Shown here: in pieces, positions 36,070 to 44,374 of the stretch
How the letters are laid out: every line of letters begins with the position of its first letter
Position numbering within the stretch: the first letter of the stretch is position 1
Assembly (NCBI GenBank): GCA_024636835.1
Contig: JAGXGH010000018.1
Coordinates: 1 to 46,089 of the forward strand
Direction: 5' to 3'
Source of the DNA: Verrucomicrobiales bacterium
Lineage (GTDB): Bacteria > Verrucomicrobiota > Verrucomicrobiia > Verrucomicrobiales > SLCJ01
Length of the DNA: 46,089 nucleotides
Program-made: the position numbers and the translations under genes
The notes under the pieces: generated by a model
Seen by the model: the letters and a program-made list of their open reading frames with translations, nothing else
Databases searched by the model: none
Told to the model about the DNA's origin: nothing

Positions 36070-37722
36070 ATGGAAATCCCGCATAACGTAACCGCCCGTC
36101 CAGACACCGGACTTTATAACTCCAAGATCGGTATCTGGTTGTTTCTTGCTTCAGAGGTCATGCTCTTTGGCGGCCTTTTCTCCGGCTATATCTTCCTGCG
36201 CCTCGGTGCTGACTTCCCATGGCCTGAGCACATGCTCGATGTGACCAAGGGCTGCATAAACACCGCTATCCTCATTTTGTCCTCGGTGACGGTGGTGATG
36301 GCTTGGAGTTCGCTGAAATTGCGGAATTTTCGGCACTTTCAGATTTACATGTCGATCACTTTGCTGTGTGCGCTCGGTTTCTGTGTGGTGAAAGCCTTCG
36401 AATACAAGGCGAAGTTCACCCACCTTTCCTGTGAGCTCTCCAATGGGTTGGTTCTAGAAGGACATGACAACGACGACAAGGGCGAGGGCAATGACATTGT
36501 CTACAAGCCTAGTAGAGCGGTATTTCCAATTGAAACTGGCGAGATCCACTTTCTTGAGGCCGTCCTACCAAGCAACGAAAAGGATGCCGAAGCCAAGGCT
36601 GTAGTCTCGCTGAAAGTTCCTGTCGCCAGTATCGATGGTAATAAAATCGGTGTGTATCGTGGCGATGATAAAAAGATCAAGGTCGCGCTTGGCAATTCCG
36701 AGATTGAGATGATCGCAGCCAAGCTCAAGGGTGGTGATGAATTTAAGATCGAAGACGAGGTGATCGAGTTCACCGATTGGTCAGAGCTTGCGAAAGTGAT
36801 CGACGCTCAACGCGATGTGAAGAAACGTTTCCTTCGCGCCGAGAATGATAGACGTAAGTATGCAGGCACGGTGAACCAAGCGACACTCGCTGGAGTGACC
36901 GCAGTTCCAAAGAAATTGAGTGATTCCTTGGAGACCACCACCGCGCTTGCTGGTGCGCTTCAGAAGTTCTTTAGTGAAGAACTGACTCTCCTTGTCGACA
37001 CCAAAGGCGAGCCAGTGAGCATTAAGCCATCGGCACTACGAAACCAGGATTTCGGTTGGACTGACAAGGGAGCAACACTTCGTGATGGAACCATCATCGA
37101 AGGGGAGTATCTCCAGAAAGAGAGTAAGCTCATGCTTGCCGTTGACGGTGTTGATCTTCGCCGTTTATCGCCAACGCCTGGAGAATATGATCCGAAAATC
37201 ATGAAGCAACGTATTGAGGCTTCAGGATTTGCTGAACAGTTCCCGACCATTCATGCCGCTTGGGAAGAGCAGTTTGCGAAGTATGAGAAGAAAGAGGCAG
37301 AAGGTGATCACGTCACCAGTAAAGAACTCTACTACGCGAAATATCACGGTGAGCATGGTGATCACGCTGAAGGGCATGATGCAGGCCACGGTGAATCTCA
37401 CGCAGCAGGCGAGTCGCTTGAGCGAGACTTCGACAGCCACGGTCTTCCCATCTACGAGATCGATCGTGCAGACGTTCGTTTCCTCTCCACCTTCACACCG
37501 CGCCTTAATACTTACTACGCAACGTACTTTTTGATAACCGGTCTCCATGCTTTACACGTGATCGGCGGTGCTATCGTTCTTGCTTACTTTCTCTTCACCG
37601 GTCGCAAGATGTACAAAGAAAATCCAGAGCACCTCGCAAACCGTGTTGAAGTGGGTGGCCTTTTCTGGCACTTTGTTGACTTGGTTTGGATCTTCCTTTT
37701 CCCTGTCCTCTACCTTCTGTAA
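36070..37722 (+). CDS. coxC: Cytochrome c oxidase subunit III with a ~350-residue soluble insertion
   Basis: 550 residues, against about 190-260 for this family. Residues 15-115 hold three membrane segments with the normal signatures '[20 protein letters not shown]' and '[13 protein letters not shown]'. The protein then leaves the membrane until about 478, where '[20 protein letters not shown]' resumes the last helices, ending '[20 protein letters not shown]'. The insertion (about 119-455) sits in the usually short loop after the FEY helix, which in 7-helix subunit III faces the periplasm. It holds two beta-rich stretches, a charged helical part and a His-rich run ('[20 protein letters not shown]'). 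I recognise no known domain. The reading frame is open throughout with normal codon use, so this is not an artefact. Confidence 0.9.
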   Translation: MEIPHNVTARPDTGLYNSKIGIWLFLASEVMLFGGLFSGYIFLRLGADFPWPEHMLDVTKGCINTAILILSSVTVVMAWSSLKLRNFRHFQIYMSITLLCALGFCVVKAFEYKAKFTHLSCELSNGLVLEGHDNDDKGEGNDIVYKPSRAVFPIETGEIHFLEAVLPSNEKDAEAKAVVSLKVPVASIDGNKIGVYRGDDKKIKVALGNSEIEMIAAKLKGGDEFKIEDEVIEFTDWSELAKVIDAQRDVKKRFLRAENDRRKYAGTVNQATLAGVTAVPKKLSDSLETTTALAGALQKFFSEELTLLVDTKGEPVSIKPSALRNQDFGWTDKGATLRDGTIIEGEYLQKESKLMLAVDGVDLRRLSPTPGEYDPKIMKQRIEASGFAEQFPTIHAAWEEQFAKYEKKEAEGDHVTSKELYYAKYHGEHGDHAEGHDAGHGESHAAGESLERDFDSHGLPIYEIDRADVRFLSTFTPRLNTYYATYFLITGLHALHVIGGAIVLAYFLFTGRKMYKENPEHLANRVEVGGLFWHFVDLVWIFLFPVLYLL

Positions 37723-37754
37723 CCCTTCTCTATTAAACCTTCGAAAATTTAGTC

Positions 37755-38075
37755 ATGGCATCAGACAGCCCAGAAGCAATCCGCAAATCCATCAAACTCT
37801 ACATCATCATCGGTGCAGGGCTCTTGGTTCTCACTGCGTTGACCGTTGCGGTCTCGTACGTGCACTTTGGAAGCCACTCGATGAACGTCGCCGTCGGTCT
37901 CTTGATCGCGTGTATCAAGGCGTCTCTGGTTGGTGCTATTTTCATGCACTTGAACCATGAGAAGCGATTGATCTACATCTTCCTGGTATTGGCTGGCGTT
38001 TTGTTTGTGGCACTGATGGGACTCTTTATCTTCAGTCTCCTCGATATACCTGGCCAGAACCTATTCGGATATTAA
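37755..38075 (+). CDS. coxD: Cytochrome c oxidase subunit IV
   Basis: 106 residues with three membrane segments in the prokaryotic COX4/CyoD pattern: 'YIIIGAGLLVLTALTVAVSY', 'MNVAVGLLIACIKASLVGAI' followed by FMHLNHEKR, and 'IYIFLVLAGVLFVALMGLFI'. It helps assemble or stabilise the oxidase. It lies 32 bases after coxC and 12 bases before the next small gene. Confidence 0.9.
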   Translation: MASDSPEAIRKSIKLYIIIGAGLLVLTALTVAVSYVHFGSHSMNVAVGLLIACIKASLVGAIFMHLNHEKRLIYIFLVLAGVLFVALMGLFIFSLLDIPGQNLFGY

Positions 38076-38087
38076 CCTTTCGATCCA

Positions 38088-38294
38088 ATGTCGATCAAAC
38101 TCTTCCATATTCTCTTCATCATCTTCGTGGCCTTGTTCCTTCTTGGCTACGCGGCTTGGGTGTTGACGGGTGGGTTTGGTTCCGAAGAGACTGCGGTGCT
38201 TACGGCTACCGGTTGGATCGGGGGCGTCTTCGGACTCACGCTTTTTGTCTACCTCGCGTTCTTCATTCGGAAGTCGCGCAACATCATCGTCTAA
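38088..38294 (+). CDS. Small two-helix membrane protein in the cox cluster
   Basis: 68 residues with two membrane segments (about 5-27, FHILFIIFVALFLLGYAAWV, and 41-62, WIGGVFGLTLFVYLAFFI) and a short basic end. No family was recognised. Tight packing (12 bases after coxD, 11 bases before the next gene) suggests an oxidase accessory subunit or assembly factor. Confidence 0.65.
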   Translation: MSIKLFHILFIIFVALFLLGYAAWVLTGGFGSEETAVLTATGWIGGVFGLTLFVYLAFFIRKSRNIIV

Positions 38295-38305
38295 ACTGAT
38301 ACGGT

Positions 38306-38524
38306 ATGAATACACTACACACAGTTCTCCCAGATCTTCTCGCTTGCGCCACCTGCATGGGGCCTCCCGGACACAAGACCAACCTGGCGGCAGGTAATGC
38401 GATTCTCTTCATGGTTGGTATTGTCCTCGTTGTCTTACTCTCCCTTGGTGGGCTGATTTTCACCTTGGCTCGCCGAGCTAAGAAGTATGCAGAGGAACAC
38501 CCTGAAGAAGCGGTGTTCTCCTGA
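38306..38524 (+). CDS. Small single-helix membrane protein with a CxxC motif
   Basis: 72 residues. 'LLACATCMGPPGHKTNLAAG' contains a CxxC plus Met and His just before one membrane helix (about 30-54), followed by a Lys/Glu-rich tail (RRAKKYAEEHPEEA). With the usual positive-inside rule the CxxC would face the periplasm. The position next to coxB, which needs CuA, makes copper or thiol handling an attractive but untested idea. No named family was recognised. Confidence 0.65.
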   Translation: MNTLHTVLPDLLACATCMGPPGHKTNLAAGNAILFMVGIVLVVLLSLGGLIFTLARRAKKYAEEHPEEAVFS

Positions 38525-38565
38525 TTTCGGTTCTCTCAATTTAACGACTAACTTACTCAATTCTC

Positions 38566-39351
38566 GTGATTAACGAAGCCCTTGGTATCCCTCCCGTCGC
38601 CTCCGAGCACGGTCATATGATTGACCAAATGATGGAGTTCCTTAACTGGTTCATCATTCTTCTGCTCGTCGGCTGGACCTTGTTTTTCTTCTTTTGCTTG
38701 TTCCGCTTTAACCGCAAGACAAACCCCAAAGCCAGTTACATCGGTGTGCGTTCGCATGCATCATCGCACTTGGAAATTGGCGTGGTGCTCGTTGAAGCGA
38801 TACTGCTGTTGGGTTTCGCGTTCCCGCTGTGGGGCACGCGGGTGAATGATTACCCCACAACCCCTGAAACCGTTCGCGTGCGTGCGGTGGGCTATCAGTT
38901 CGGCTGGTTGATTCACTATCCGGGCCCGGACGGGAAGTTTGGTAACACGGATCTCTCAAAGGTGAGTGCAGCGGATTCCGACACGCAAATTGGACTGAGC
39001 CGCGAAGGATTCGGCGCCGATGATATAATCCGCACCACCTTGACACTTCCAAAGGATAGACCAGCGATTGTTCAGTTGAGCTCCAAGGATGTCATCCACA
39101 ACTACTCGATCAAGGCGATGCGTATTGCCCAAGATGCGATTCCTGGTATGGAAATCCCCATGTGGTTTACGCCGATCAAAGAGGGATCTTACGACGTTGT
39201 TTGTGCCCAGCTCTGCGGGTCAGGTCACGCAGCGATGGCGAGCACGATGACCGTCGTCCCCAACGAAGAATTTACAGCAGAGTTTGAAGGCGGTAGCGAT
39301 GTGGCTGCCTCTAATAAAGAGACTGTCGACGCCGTAGCTGCAGTGAACTAA
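38566..39351 (+). CDS. coxB: Cytochrome c oxidase subunit II (CuA)
   Basis: 261 residues from a GTG start. Two membrane helices (about 25-47 and 70-90) are followed by the CuA cupredoxin domain with H178 (DVIHNYSI) and CAQLCGSGHAAM: C213, Q215, C217, H221 and M224. The usual Glu of CxExC is Gln; that position binds through its backbone carbonyl, so the site should work. 'VRVRAVGYQFGWLIHYPGPD' is the typical aromatic region. No cytochrome c domain is fused. It is the last gene of the operon, unusual because coxB normally precedes coxA, and is followed at once by a strong terminator. Confidence 0.92.
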   Translation: MINEALGIPPVASEHGHMIDQMMEFLNWFIILLLVGWTLFFFFCLFRFNRKTNPKASYIGVRSHASSHLEIGVVLVEAILLLGFAFPLWGTRVNDYPTTPETVRVRAVGYQFGWLIHYPGPDGKFGNTDLSKVSAADSDTQIGLSREGFGADDIIRTTLTLPKDRPAIVQLSSKDVIHNYSIKAMRIAQDAIPGMEIPMWFTPIKEGSYDVVCAQLCGSGHAAMASTMTVVPNEEFTAEFEGGSDVAASNKETVDAVAAVN

Positions 39352-39373
39352 GCGTTGAACCCGATTATTCTCT

Positions 39374-39411
39374 ATGCCGCGTCGCTCTTGCTTGAGTGGC
39401 GCGGCATTTTT
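39374..39411 (+). terminator. Rho-independent terminator after coxB
   Basis: A near-perfect stem (ATGCCGCG..CGCTC / GAGTG..GCGCGGCAT) with a short TTGCTT loop is followed by TTTTT, starting 22 bases after the coxB stop. It marks the end of the respiratory operon. Confidence 0.85.
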
Positions 39412-39520
39412 GTGCAATTGCTACGTGAGGGCGGGGTGCCTTCAAGCGTTTTCCTCAATTTGCTACTTCACGCCACTTTCGACGGCTGCCATATCCAGGA
39501 CTGCGAGAGTTGTGCCTGTT

Positions 39521-39646
39521 GCCAAAGCTTGGTCTTGATCTGACGCGATTGGGCCTGGAGTCTGTTGAACGAGAGTTGCTTATGCCAAATCCTGGTATTG
39601 ATCTGACGCGATCGGGAGGTGAATCGGTTGATAGTGAGATACTTAT
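39521..39646. repeat. Two imperfect 63-nt tandem repeats
   Basis: Copies begin at 39521 (GCCAAAGCTTGGTCTTGATC) and 39584 (GCCAAATCCTGGTATTGATC), share TTGATCTGACGCGAT and end with CTTATGC-type sequence; a weaker partial copy may precede them. The region between the coxB terminator and the Fur-like gene has no convincing gene. The minus-strand frame across it (82 codons) merely encodes the repeat. Confidence 0.5.
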
Positions 39647-39727
39647 GCGCGGCGAATAGTCATTTTTTACTGCGAAAGCGAAATCAGAAAATGAATCCAT
39701 CATTGCCCTGGATTGGTAAAATTACCT

Positions 39728-39743
39728 AATAATTAGAATTATT
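39728..39743. promoter_or_regulatory. AT-rich palindrome, candidate Fur/PerR-type operator
   Basis: AATAATTAGAATTATT has perfect 7-bp arms around AG and resembles Fur/PerR boxes. It lies just before the coding part of the Fur-like regulator and sufCBD, which suggests self-regulation of the unit. Confidence 0.5.
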
Positions 39744-39777
39744 CTTGTTTTTAGTCTTGGCAGACGTATTGTCTTGC

Positions 39778-40218
39778 GTGGGCAATCAAAGCGACAGAAA
39801 AGACCAGCCTTTAGAGGCTGTAAGCTCAGTGCGTGGCGCTGACGGACGACCATTTCGTTGGACGGCGCAGCGGCGTGAGATTCATGACTTGCTGATGCAA
39901 GAGCGTGATCACCCGACGGCGAACGAACTCTTCATCAAGGCGCAGCAGCACATCCCGGGTATCTCCTTGGCGACGGTTTACAACTCGCTCGAAGCGTTGA
40001 CTCAAGCTGGAGTGATCAAGCATGTGAACATGGACCGCGGGCCGTCCCGTTACTGCCCCAACCTTCGCGAGCATGCCCATCTCTTCTGCGAGAAAACCGG
40101 CGAGGTTATAGATATCGATCTCAAGCCTGGTGTTGAGCTGTCGGATATTTTTGATTTGCCCAACGGGGTCACTCTGACCGCCGCTGAAATCTCACTCAAA
40201 GGGCGCATCGAGAGCTAA
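39778..40218 (+). CDS. Fur-family transcriptional regulator upstream of sufCBD
   Basis: 146 residues if the GTG at 39778 is used. In-frame TTG codons at 39745 and 39757 are alternatives, but the first abuts the operator-like palindrome. There is no ATG before residue 51 of the longest frame, so the start is uncertain. The winged helix is typical ('[20 protein letters not shown]', then [18 protein letters not shown]). The dimerisation part has '[19 protein letters not shown]', keeping His and Asp of the regulatory site but lacking CxxC pairs for structural zinc. Next to sufCBD it is probably an iron- or peroxide-sensing regulator of Fe-S assembly, PerR- or Irr-like; the ligand is not shown. 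Confidence 0.78.
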   Translation: MGNQSDRKDQPLEAVSSVRGADGRPFRWTAQRREIHDLLMQERDHPTANELFIKAQQHIPGISLATVYNSLEALTQAGVIKHVNMDRGPSRYCPNLREHAHLFCEKTGEVIDIDLKPGVELSDIFDLPNGVTLTAAEISLKGRIES

Positions 40219-40267
40219 TGCCAATTTTCAATATTCTCAATTTTTCAACCCAAGCTACAAAATAATC

Positions 40268-41029
40268 ATGAGTACACTGAGCATCAATAACCTACACGCC
40301 AACATTAACGACACTGAGATCCTCAAAGGATTGAACCTTGATGTTCCCCAGGGTGAAGTCCACGCCATCATGGGGCCAAATGGTTCCGGAAAGAGCACTT
40401 TGGCAAAAATTCTTGCAGGTCACGAGGACTACGTAGTGACTGAAGGTTCTGTGGCAATGAACGGTAAGGACTTGCTCGATATGGAGATCGACGAGCGGTC
40501 CCGCGAGGGATTCTTCCTGGCGTTTCAATATCCTCATGAGGTGCCGGGGGTGAGCAACGCGAACTTTCTGCGCGCAGCGATCCAAGCTCGCCTTCCGAAA
40601 GGTGAAGAGCTCGACGCTGTGGCATTTTACAAAGAGCTTTATGCCGTCATGGATGAGTTGGATATGGATCGTAAGTTTACCTCAAGAGCGGTGAACGAGG
40701 GTTTCTCGGGTGGGGAGAAAAAGCGTAATGAAATTCTTCAAATGATGATGCTCAAGCCCGAATATGCGGTGCTTGATGAGACGGACTCCGGCTTGGACAT
40801 CGATGCCTTGCGAATTGTTGCCAAAGGGGTGAATGCGATGCGTTCGCCGGATCGTGGCATTCTGTTGATCACCCACTACCAGCGTCTCCTCGATTACATC
40901 GTGCCCGACAAGGTTCACGTCATGTCGGATGGGCAAATCATCCGCAGCGGTGGCAAAGAGCTCGCACTCGAGCTTGAAGAGAAGGGTTACGACTTCCTCA
41001 CTAAAGACCTCGCGACTGCCAACGCGTAA
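40268..41029 (+). CDS. sufC: Fe-S cluster assembly ATPase SufC
   Basis: 253 residues, a soluble ABC ATPase. Walker A is GPNGSGKST, the Q-loop region is '[20 protein letters not shown]', the signature is [10 protein letters not shown], and Walker B is '[16 protein letters not shown]' with the SufC-specific ETDSGLD. It energises the SufBCD scaffold. It lies 49 bases after the Fur-like gene and 54 before sufB. Confidence 0.96.
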   Translation: MSTLSINNLHANINDTEILKGLNLDVPQGEVHAIMGPNGSGKSTLAKILAGHEDYVVTEGSVAMNGKDLLDMEIDERSREGFFLAFQYPHEVPGVSNANFLRAAIQARLPKGEELDAVAFYKELYAVMDELDMDRKFTSRAVNEGFSGGEKKRNEILQMMMLKPEYAVLDETDSGLDIDALRIVAKGVNAMRSPDRGILLITHYQRLLDYIVPDKVHVMSDGQIIRSGGKELALELEEKGYDFLTKDLATANA

Positions 41030-41036
41030 GGAATTC

Positions 41037-41053
41037 GGCGGAGTGATTCCGCC
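41037..41053 (+). other. Small stem-loop between sufC and sufB
   Basis: GGCGGA and TCCGCC form a 6-bp stem with a GTGAT loop, 18 bases before the sufB Shine-Dalgarno sequence and 7 bases after the sufC stop. There is no U-tract, so it is not a terminator; it may adjust mRNA stability or sufB translation. Confidence 0.4.
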
Positions 41054-41070
41054 TCATTACAATTTATCAA

Positions 41071-41076
41071 AAGGAG
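41071..41076 (+). promoter_or_regulatory. sufB: Strong Shine-Dalgarno sequence of sufB
   Basis: AAGGAG lies 7 bases before the sufB ATG. It stands out because nearly all other genes here, including highly expressed oxidase genes, have no such motif. Confidence 0.6.
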
Positions 41077-41083
41077 CAAAGCT

Positions 41084-42505
41084 ATGAGCACAGAAGTCCA
41101 AACAGTTTCCAAAATCGCCAAAGAAAAAGACGATATCGGTAACTTCCGTTTTCCCGAGAATCACAAGTTTGATGCGGGTTACGGTCTTACGGAAAAGACC
41201 ATCGACTACATTTCCGACGTGAAAGATGATCCCGATTGGGTTCGCGCCTTTCGTAAGAAGGCACTCAAAGTCTTCGAGAGCAAGCCCATGCCAACCCATT
41301 GGGCGTCTCATGATCTCGACAATATTATCTTCGAGAACATTCGTTACTACTTGAGTAGTGGCTCAAAGCCGACACGTAGCTGGGATGAGGTTCCGCAGGA
41401 AATGAAGGAGACTTTCGAGCGTTTGGGGATTCCCGAGCAGGAACGCAAGTTCCTTGCCGGTGTGGAAGCTCAATACGACTCCGAAGCGGCGTATTCGAAT
41501 GTTCAAGAAGTGTTGGAGAAGCAGGGCGTGATCTTTGTGAACAGCACCGAAGGACTGAAGGAGCACCCTGAGATTTTTAAGAAGTGGTTCGGTAAAGTGA
41601 TCCCTACCGGCGATAACAAGTTCTCAGCTCTCAACAGCGCGACGTTCTCCGGTGGTAGCTTCATTTACGTCCCTCCAGGTGTGAAGGTGACCCATCCACT
41701 GCAGGCCTACTTCCGGATTAATTCCGAGAACTTCGGCCAGTTCGAGCGCACGCTCATCATCTGCGACGAAGGTTCCGAAGTGGTTTACATGGAAGGCTGC
41801 ACCGCACCCAAATTCGAGACGTCTACCTTGCACTCAGCAGTGGTGGAGCTGGTCGCGATGAAGGATGCGAAGATCCAATACATCACTGTTCAGAATTGGA
41901 GCAACAATGTGTTCAACCTCGTCACCAAGCGTGGGCTTGCTCACGAGAACGCGGAAATCCGCTGGATCGATTGCAACATCGGATCGCGTCTGACGATGAA
42001 ATATCCAGGCGTTGTCATGAAAGGCAAGGGGGCTCGCGGTGAGGTGATCAGCATCGCCCTTGCCAACGACGGCCAGCATCAGGATACTGGGGCGAAGATG
42101 GTCCATGCAGCGGACAATACGACATCAAACGTGGTCTCCAAGTCGATTAGTGTTGGCACTGGTCGCTCGACCTATCGCGGGCAGGTTCACATTCCCAAGC
42201 ACCTCAAAGGGTGTAAGAACAACACCGAGTGTGATGCATTGTTGATTAATACCAACAGTAAGACAGATACTTACCCTGCAATCACGGTCAACGGCAACGA
42301 TCATGCGACGCAGCACGAGGCGAGTGTCTCTCAAGTGTCTGAGGATATGCTCTTCTATATGCAACAGCGTGGATTGAGCGAAGGAGAAGCGATGAGTCTT
42401 GCCGTCAATGGCTTCGTCAACGATTTGGTGCGTGAATTTCCGATGGAATACAGCGTCGAGCTGAAGCGCTTAATCGAACTCGAAATGGAAGGGTCGGTGG
42501 GCTAA
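41084..42505 (+). CDS. sufB: Fe-S cluster assembly scaffold SufB
   Basis: 473 residues, standard SufB length. Recognisable blocks are '[20 protein letters not shown]', '[20 protein letters not shown]', '[20 protein letters not shown]', '[20 protein letters not shown]', '[20 protein letters not shown]' and '[20 protein letters not shown]', ending with the '[20 protein letters not shown]' helix. It forms the SufBC2D complex in the cytosol that builds and transfers Fe-S clusters, such as those needed by ActB. Confidence 0.97.
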   Translation: MSTEVQTVSKIAKEKDDIGNFRFPENHKFDAGYGLTEKTIDYISDVKDDPDWVRAFRKKALKVFESKPMPTHWASHDLDNIIFENIRYYLSSGSKPTRSWDEVPQEMKETFERLGIPEQERKFLAGVEAQYDSEAAYSNVQEVLEKQGVIFVNSTEGLKEHPEIFKKWFGKVIPTGDNKFSALNSATFSGGSFIYVPPGVKVTHPLQAYFRINSENFGQFERTLIICDEGSEVVYMEGCTAPKFETSTLHSAVVELVAMKDAKIQYITVQNWSNNVFNLVTKRGLAHENAEIRWIDCNIGSRLTMKYPGVVMKGKGARGEVISIALANDGQHQDTGAKMVHAADNTTSNVVSKSISVGTGRSTYRGQVHIPKHLKGCKNNTECDALLINTNSKTDTYPAITVNGNDHATQHEASVSQVSEDMLFYMQQRGLSEGEAMSLAVNGFVNDLVREFPMEYSVELKRLIELEMEGSVG

Positions 42506-42546
42506 GCGCCGCACACCTCGAGATTAATCTACAACACAATTTACCT

Positions 42547-43902
42547 ATGCCAGAAGCAACAATAGACCCCATCGTCATCGAGCCAGATCGCTCAACGATG
42601 AACGAAAATTCTATCCTCACAGTCAAGCCCGCGGCGCTGGGTGTAGAGTCCCAACCCGAATGGCTTCAAGCTCGCCGTGTAGCGGCGTGGGAGAAATTCC
42701 TCACCACCCCAAAGCCGACGATTACCGATCAAAGGTGGAGGTTCAGTAAGCTCAAACAGCTCGACTTTTCCGAGGTGGAGTACGCAGAAAATAGCGCGCA
42801 AGCAGAGTCTCTTGCCGCGATTCCGAGTGAGTTGGAACGCTTGTCAGCGCGCTTTGTTTTCGTCAATGAGGAACTCGTCTCCGAAACACACATCGATGAT
42901 TCCCTTACTGCGGCGGGTGTTCGTGTCTTGCCCTTGGACATTGCGCTCAACGAGCTAGGCGAAGTGGTGGAGAAGCATTTCATGGCCCGCGAAACCAAGC
43001 TGGGGTCCGAGAAGTTCGCAGCACTTCACGAGGCAGCAGCAGTGTCCGGGGTCGTGGTCTACGTGCCGAAGGGTGTGGTTGTAGAGAATCCTATCGAGAT
43101 TGTGCATTGGGTGGATGGCGAAAACGTCGCGATCTTTCCGCATACGCTGATTGTCGCTGAAGAGAATGCCCAGGTTTCTGTGGTCGATCAGTTTCGCTCG
43201 ACGGATAAAAGTTCATCGAACTGGGTGATTGGATGCAATGATCTCGTCACCGCTAGAGGTTCAAAAGTCGGTTATTATGCCTTCCAGCGTCTCAACGAAT
43301 CGAGTCGCGCCATCTTACTCAACAGCTCGTCGGCAGATCGCGACGCAACCACCACCAGCTTCACCTTGAATGTGGGTGGATGTTGGGTGCGGACGGAGAA
43401 TATGAGTTACGTCGAAGGCGAGGGGGCCAACAGCTACATGCTGTCAGTTTCTCTTCCCGGTGAAGGTCAGGAGTTCGATCAACGGACGTTCCAGCACCAC
43501 AAGGCGCCGCACACGGTAAGTGATCTTTTGTTCAAGAATGCGCTCTTTGGTAAGAGCCGGACGGTGTTTTCAGGACTGATTATGGTCGATGAAGGTGCGC
43601 ATTACACCGATGCCTACCAGACTTGCCGTAACCTTTTGAACTCGGAAAAAGCGGAAGCCAACTCGATGCCGGGTCTTGAGATTAATGCCGACCAAGTGAA
43701 GTGCAGTCACGGATCGACCAGCTCGCAGATTGACCAAGATGAGTTGTTCTACTTTCTAGCTCGTGGTATCGACGAACACGCGGCACGTATCATGATCATC
43801 AATGGCTACACCCATCAAGTGACTGAGAAGATCGGTAACGAGCAGGTGGAAAACCTCGTGACAGACATCGTCGCCGAACGTTTGAAGCGACTGCCGATTT
43901 AG
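42547..43902 (+). CDS. sufD: Fe-S cluster assembly protein SufD
   Basis: 451 residues. A divergent N-terminus ('VESQPEWLQARRVAAWEKFL', 'PKPTITDQRWRFSKLKQLDF') leads into the beta-helix core shared with SufB ('VVVYVPKGVVVENPIEIVHW', 'HYTDAYQTCRNLLNSEKAEA', 'LEINADQVKCSHGSTSSQID'). It ends with the typical helix 'DELFYFLARGIDEHAARIMI'. It lies 41 bases after sufB. No sufS, sufE or sufU follows; a terminator comes 37 bases after the stop. Confidence 0.95.
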   Translation: MPEATIDPIVIEPDRSTMNENSILTVKPAALGVESQPEWLQARRVAAWEKFLTTPKPTITDQRWRFSKLKQLDFSEVEYAENSAQAESLAAIPSELERLSARFVFVNEELVSETHIDDSLTAAGVRVLPLDIALNELGEVVEKHFMARETKLGSEKFAALHEAAAVSGVVVYVPKGVVVENPIEIVHWVDGENVAIFPHTLIVAEENAQVSVVDQFRSTDKSSSNWVIGCNDLVTARGSKVGYYAFQRLNESSRAILLNSSSADRDATTTSFTLNVGGCWVRTENMSYVEGEGANSYMLSVSLPGEGQEFDQRTFQHHKAPHTVSDLLFKNALFGKSRTVFSGLIMVDEGAHYTDAYQTCRNLLNSEKAEANSMPGLEINADQVKCSHGSTSSQIDQDELFYFLARGIDEHAARIMIINGYTHQVTEKIGNEQVENLVTDIVAERLKRLPI

Positions 43903-43939
43903 TTTAACAGCTTGGTGCGAATCACATCATAGCGCATAG

Positions 43940-43977
43940 CGGCTTCACAGCGAATATCGTTGTGAAGCCGTTTTTTT
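43940..43977 (+). terminator. Rho-independent terminator after sufD
   Basis: The stem CGGCTTCACAGCG / CGTTGTGAAGCCG (one mismatch) with an AATAT loop is followed by TTTTTTT. It ends the suf transcription unit. Confidence 0.88.
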
Positions 43978-44156
43978 GTGTAGTCCATAATTGACTTGAG
44001 TTTCATTGAGCGCGAGCACGTATCCACGGTGTGCGTCACCATGGAGGGTGGCCAACGAAAGACGAAAATTCTGCCCATTTTGATATTTGCTACCTGGCAC
44101 TAATAACTCTTTCACCTCTCTTAGTATGGCCTCCGCCTCCTCCCGTCGCCTCTCCC

Positions 44157-44299
44157 GTAGCTACACTTGTCAAAGTGTGGCCGAGCGATTCATCAGAGAT
44201 CAGAGATCAGAGATCAGGGATCAGGGATCAGGGATCAGGGATCAGGGATCAGGGATCTGGCATTGTAGCTACACTTGTGAAAGTGTGGCTGAGCGATTC
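44157..44299 (+). repeat. Heptamer array flanked by two 35-nt hairpin repeats
   Basis: Two nearly identical 35-nt copies (44157-44191 and 44265-44299) start GTAGCTACACTTGT and run through AAAGTGTGGC to GAGCGATTC; each can fold as ACACTT/AAGTGT. Between them are nine tandem heptamers at 44192-44254, three ATCAGAG then six ATCAGGG. The gap 43978-44374 otherwise holds no gene; an open frame through the array is incidental. Confidence 0.65.
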
Positions 44300-44374
44300 T
44301 CCCTTACCAAAAATCCACCAAATCCACCAAAAAACGCTCGCCCCATCCAGCCTCATTTCATACGATCCTCCACA

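Noticed and set aside
39455..39703. An 82-codon minus-strand frame before the Fur-like gene.
   Set aside because: It only translates the 63-nt repeats and has no start context or homology that I recognise.
44192..44254. Regular repeats that might be a CRISPR array.
   Set aside because: The unit is seven bases with no spacers, and no cas genes are present.
44087..44374. An upstream extension of the RHS/lipase frame through the heptamer repeats.
   Set aside because: It would encode repeat DNA ([14 protein letters not shown]) and bury the signal peptide; the GTG at 44375 gives a clean secreted protein.
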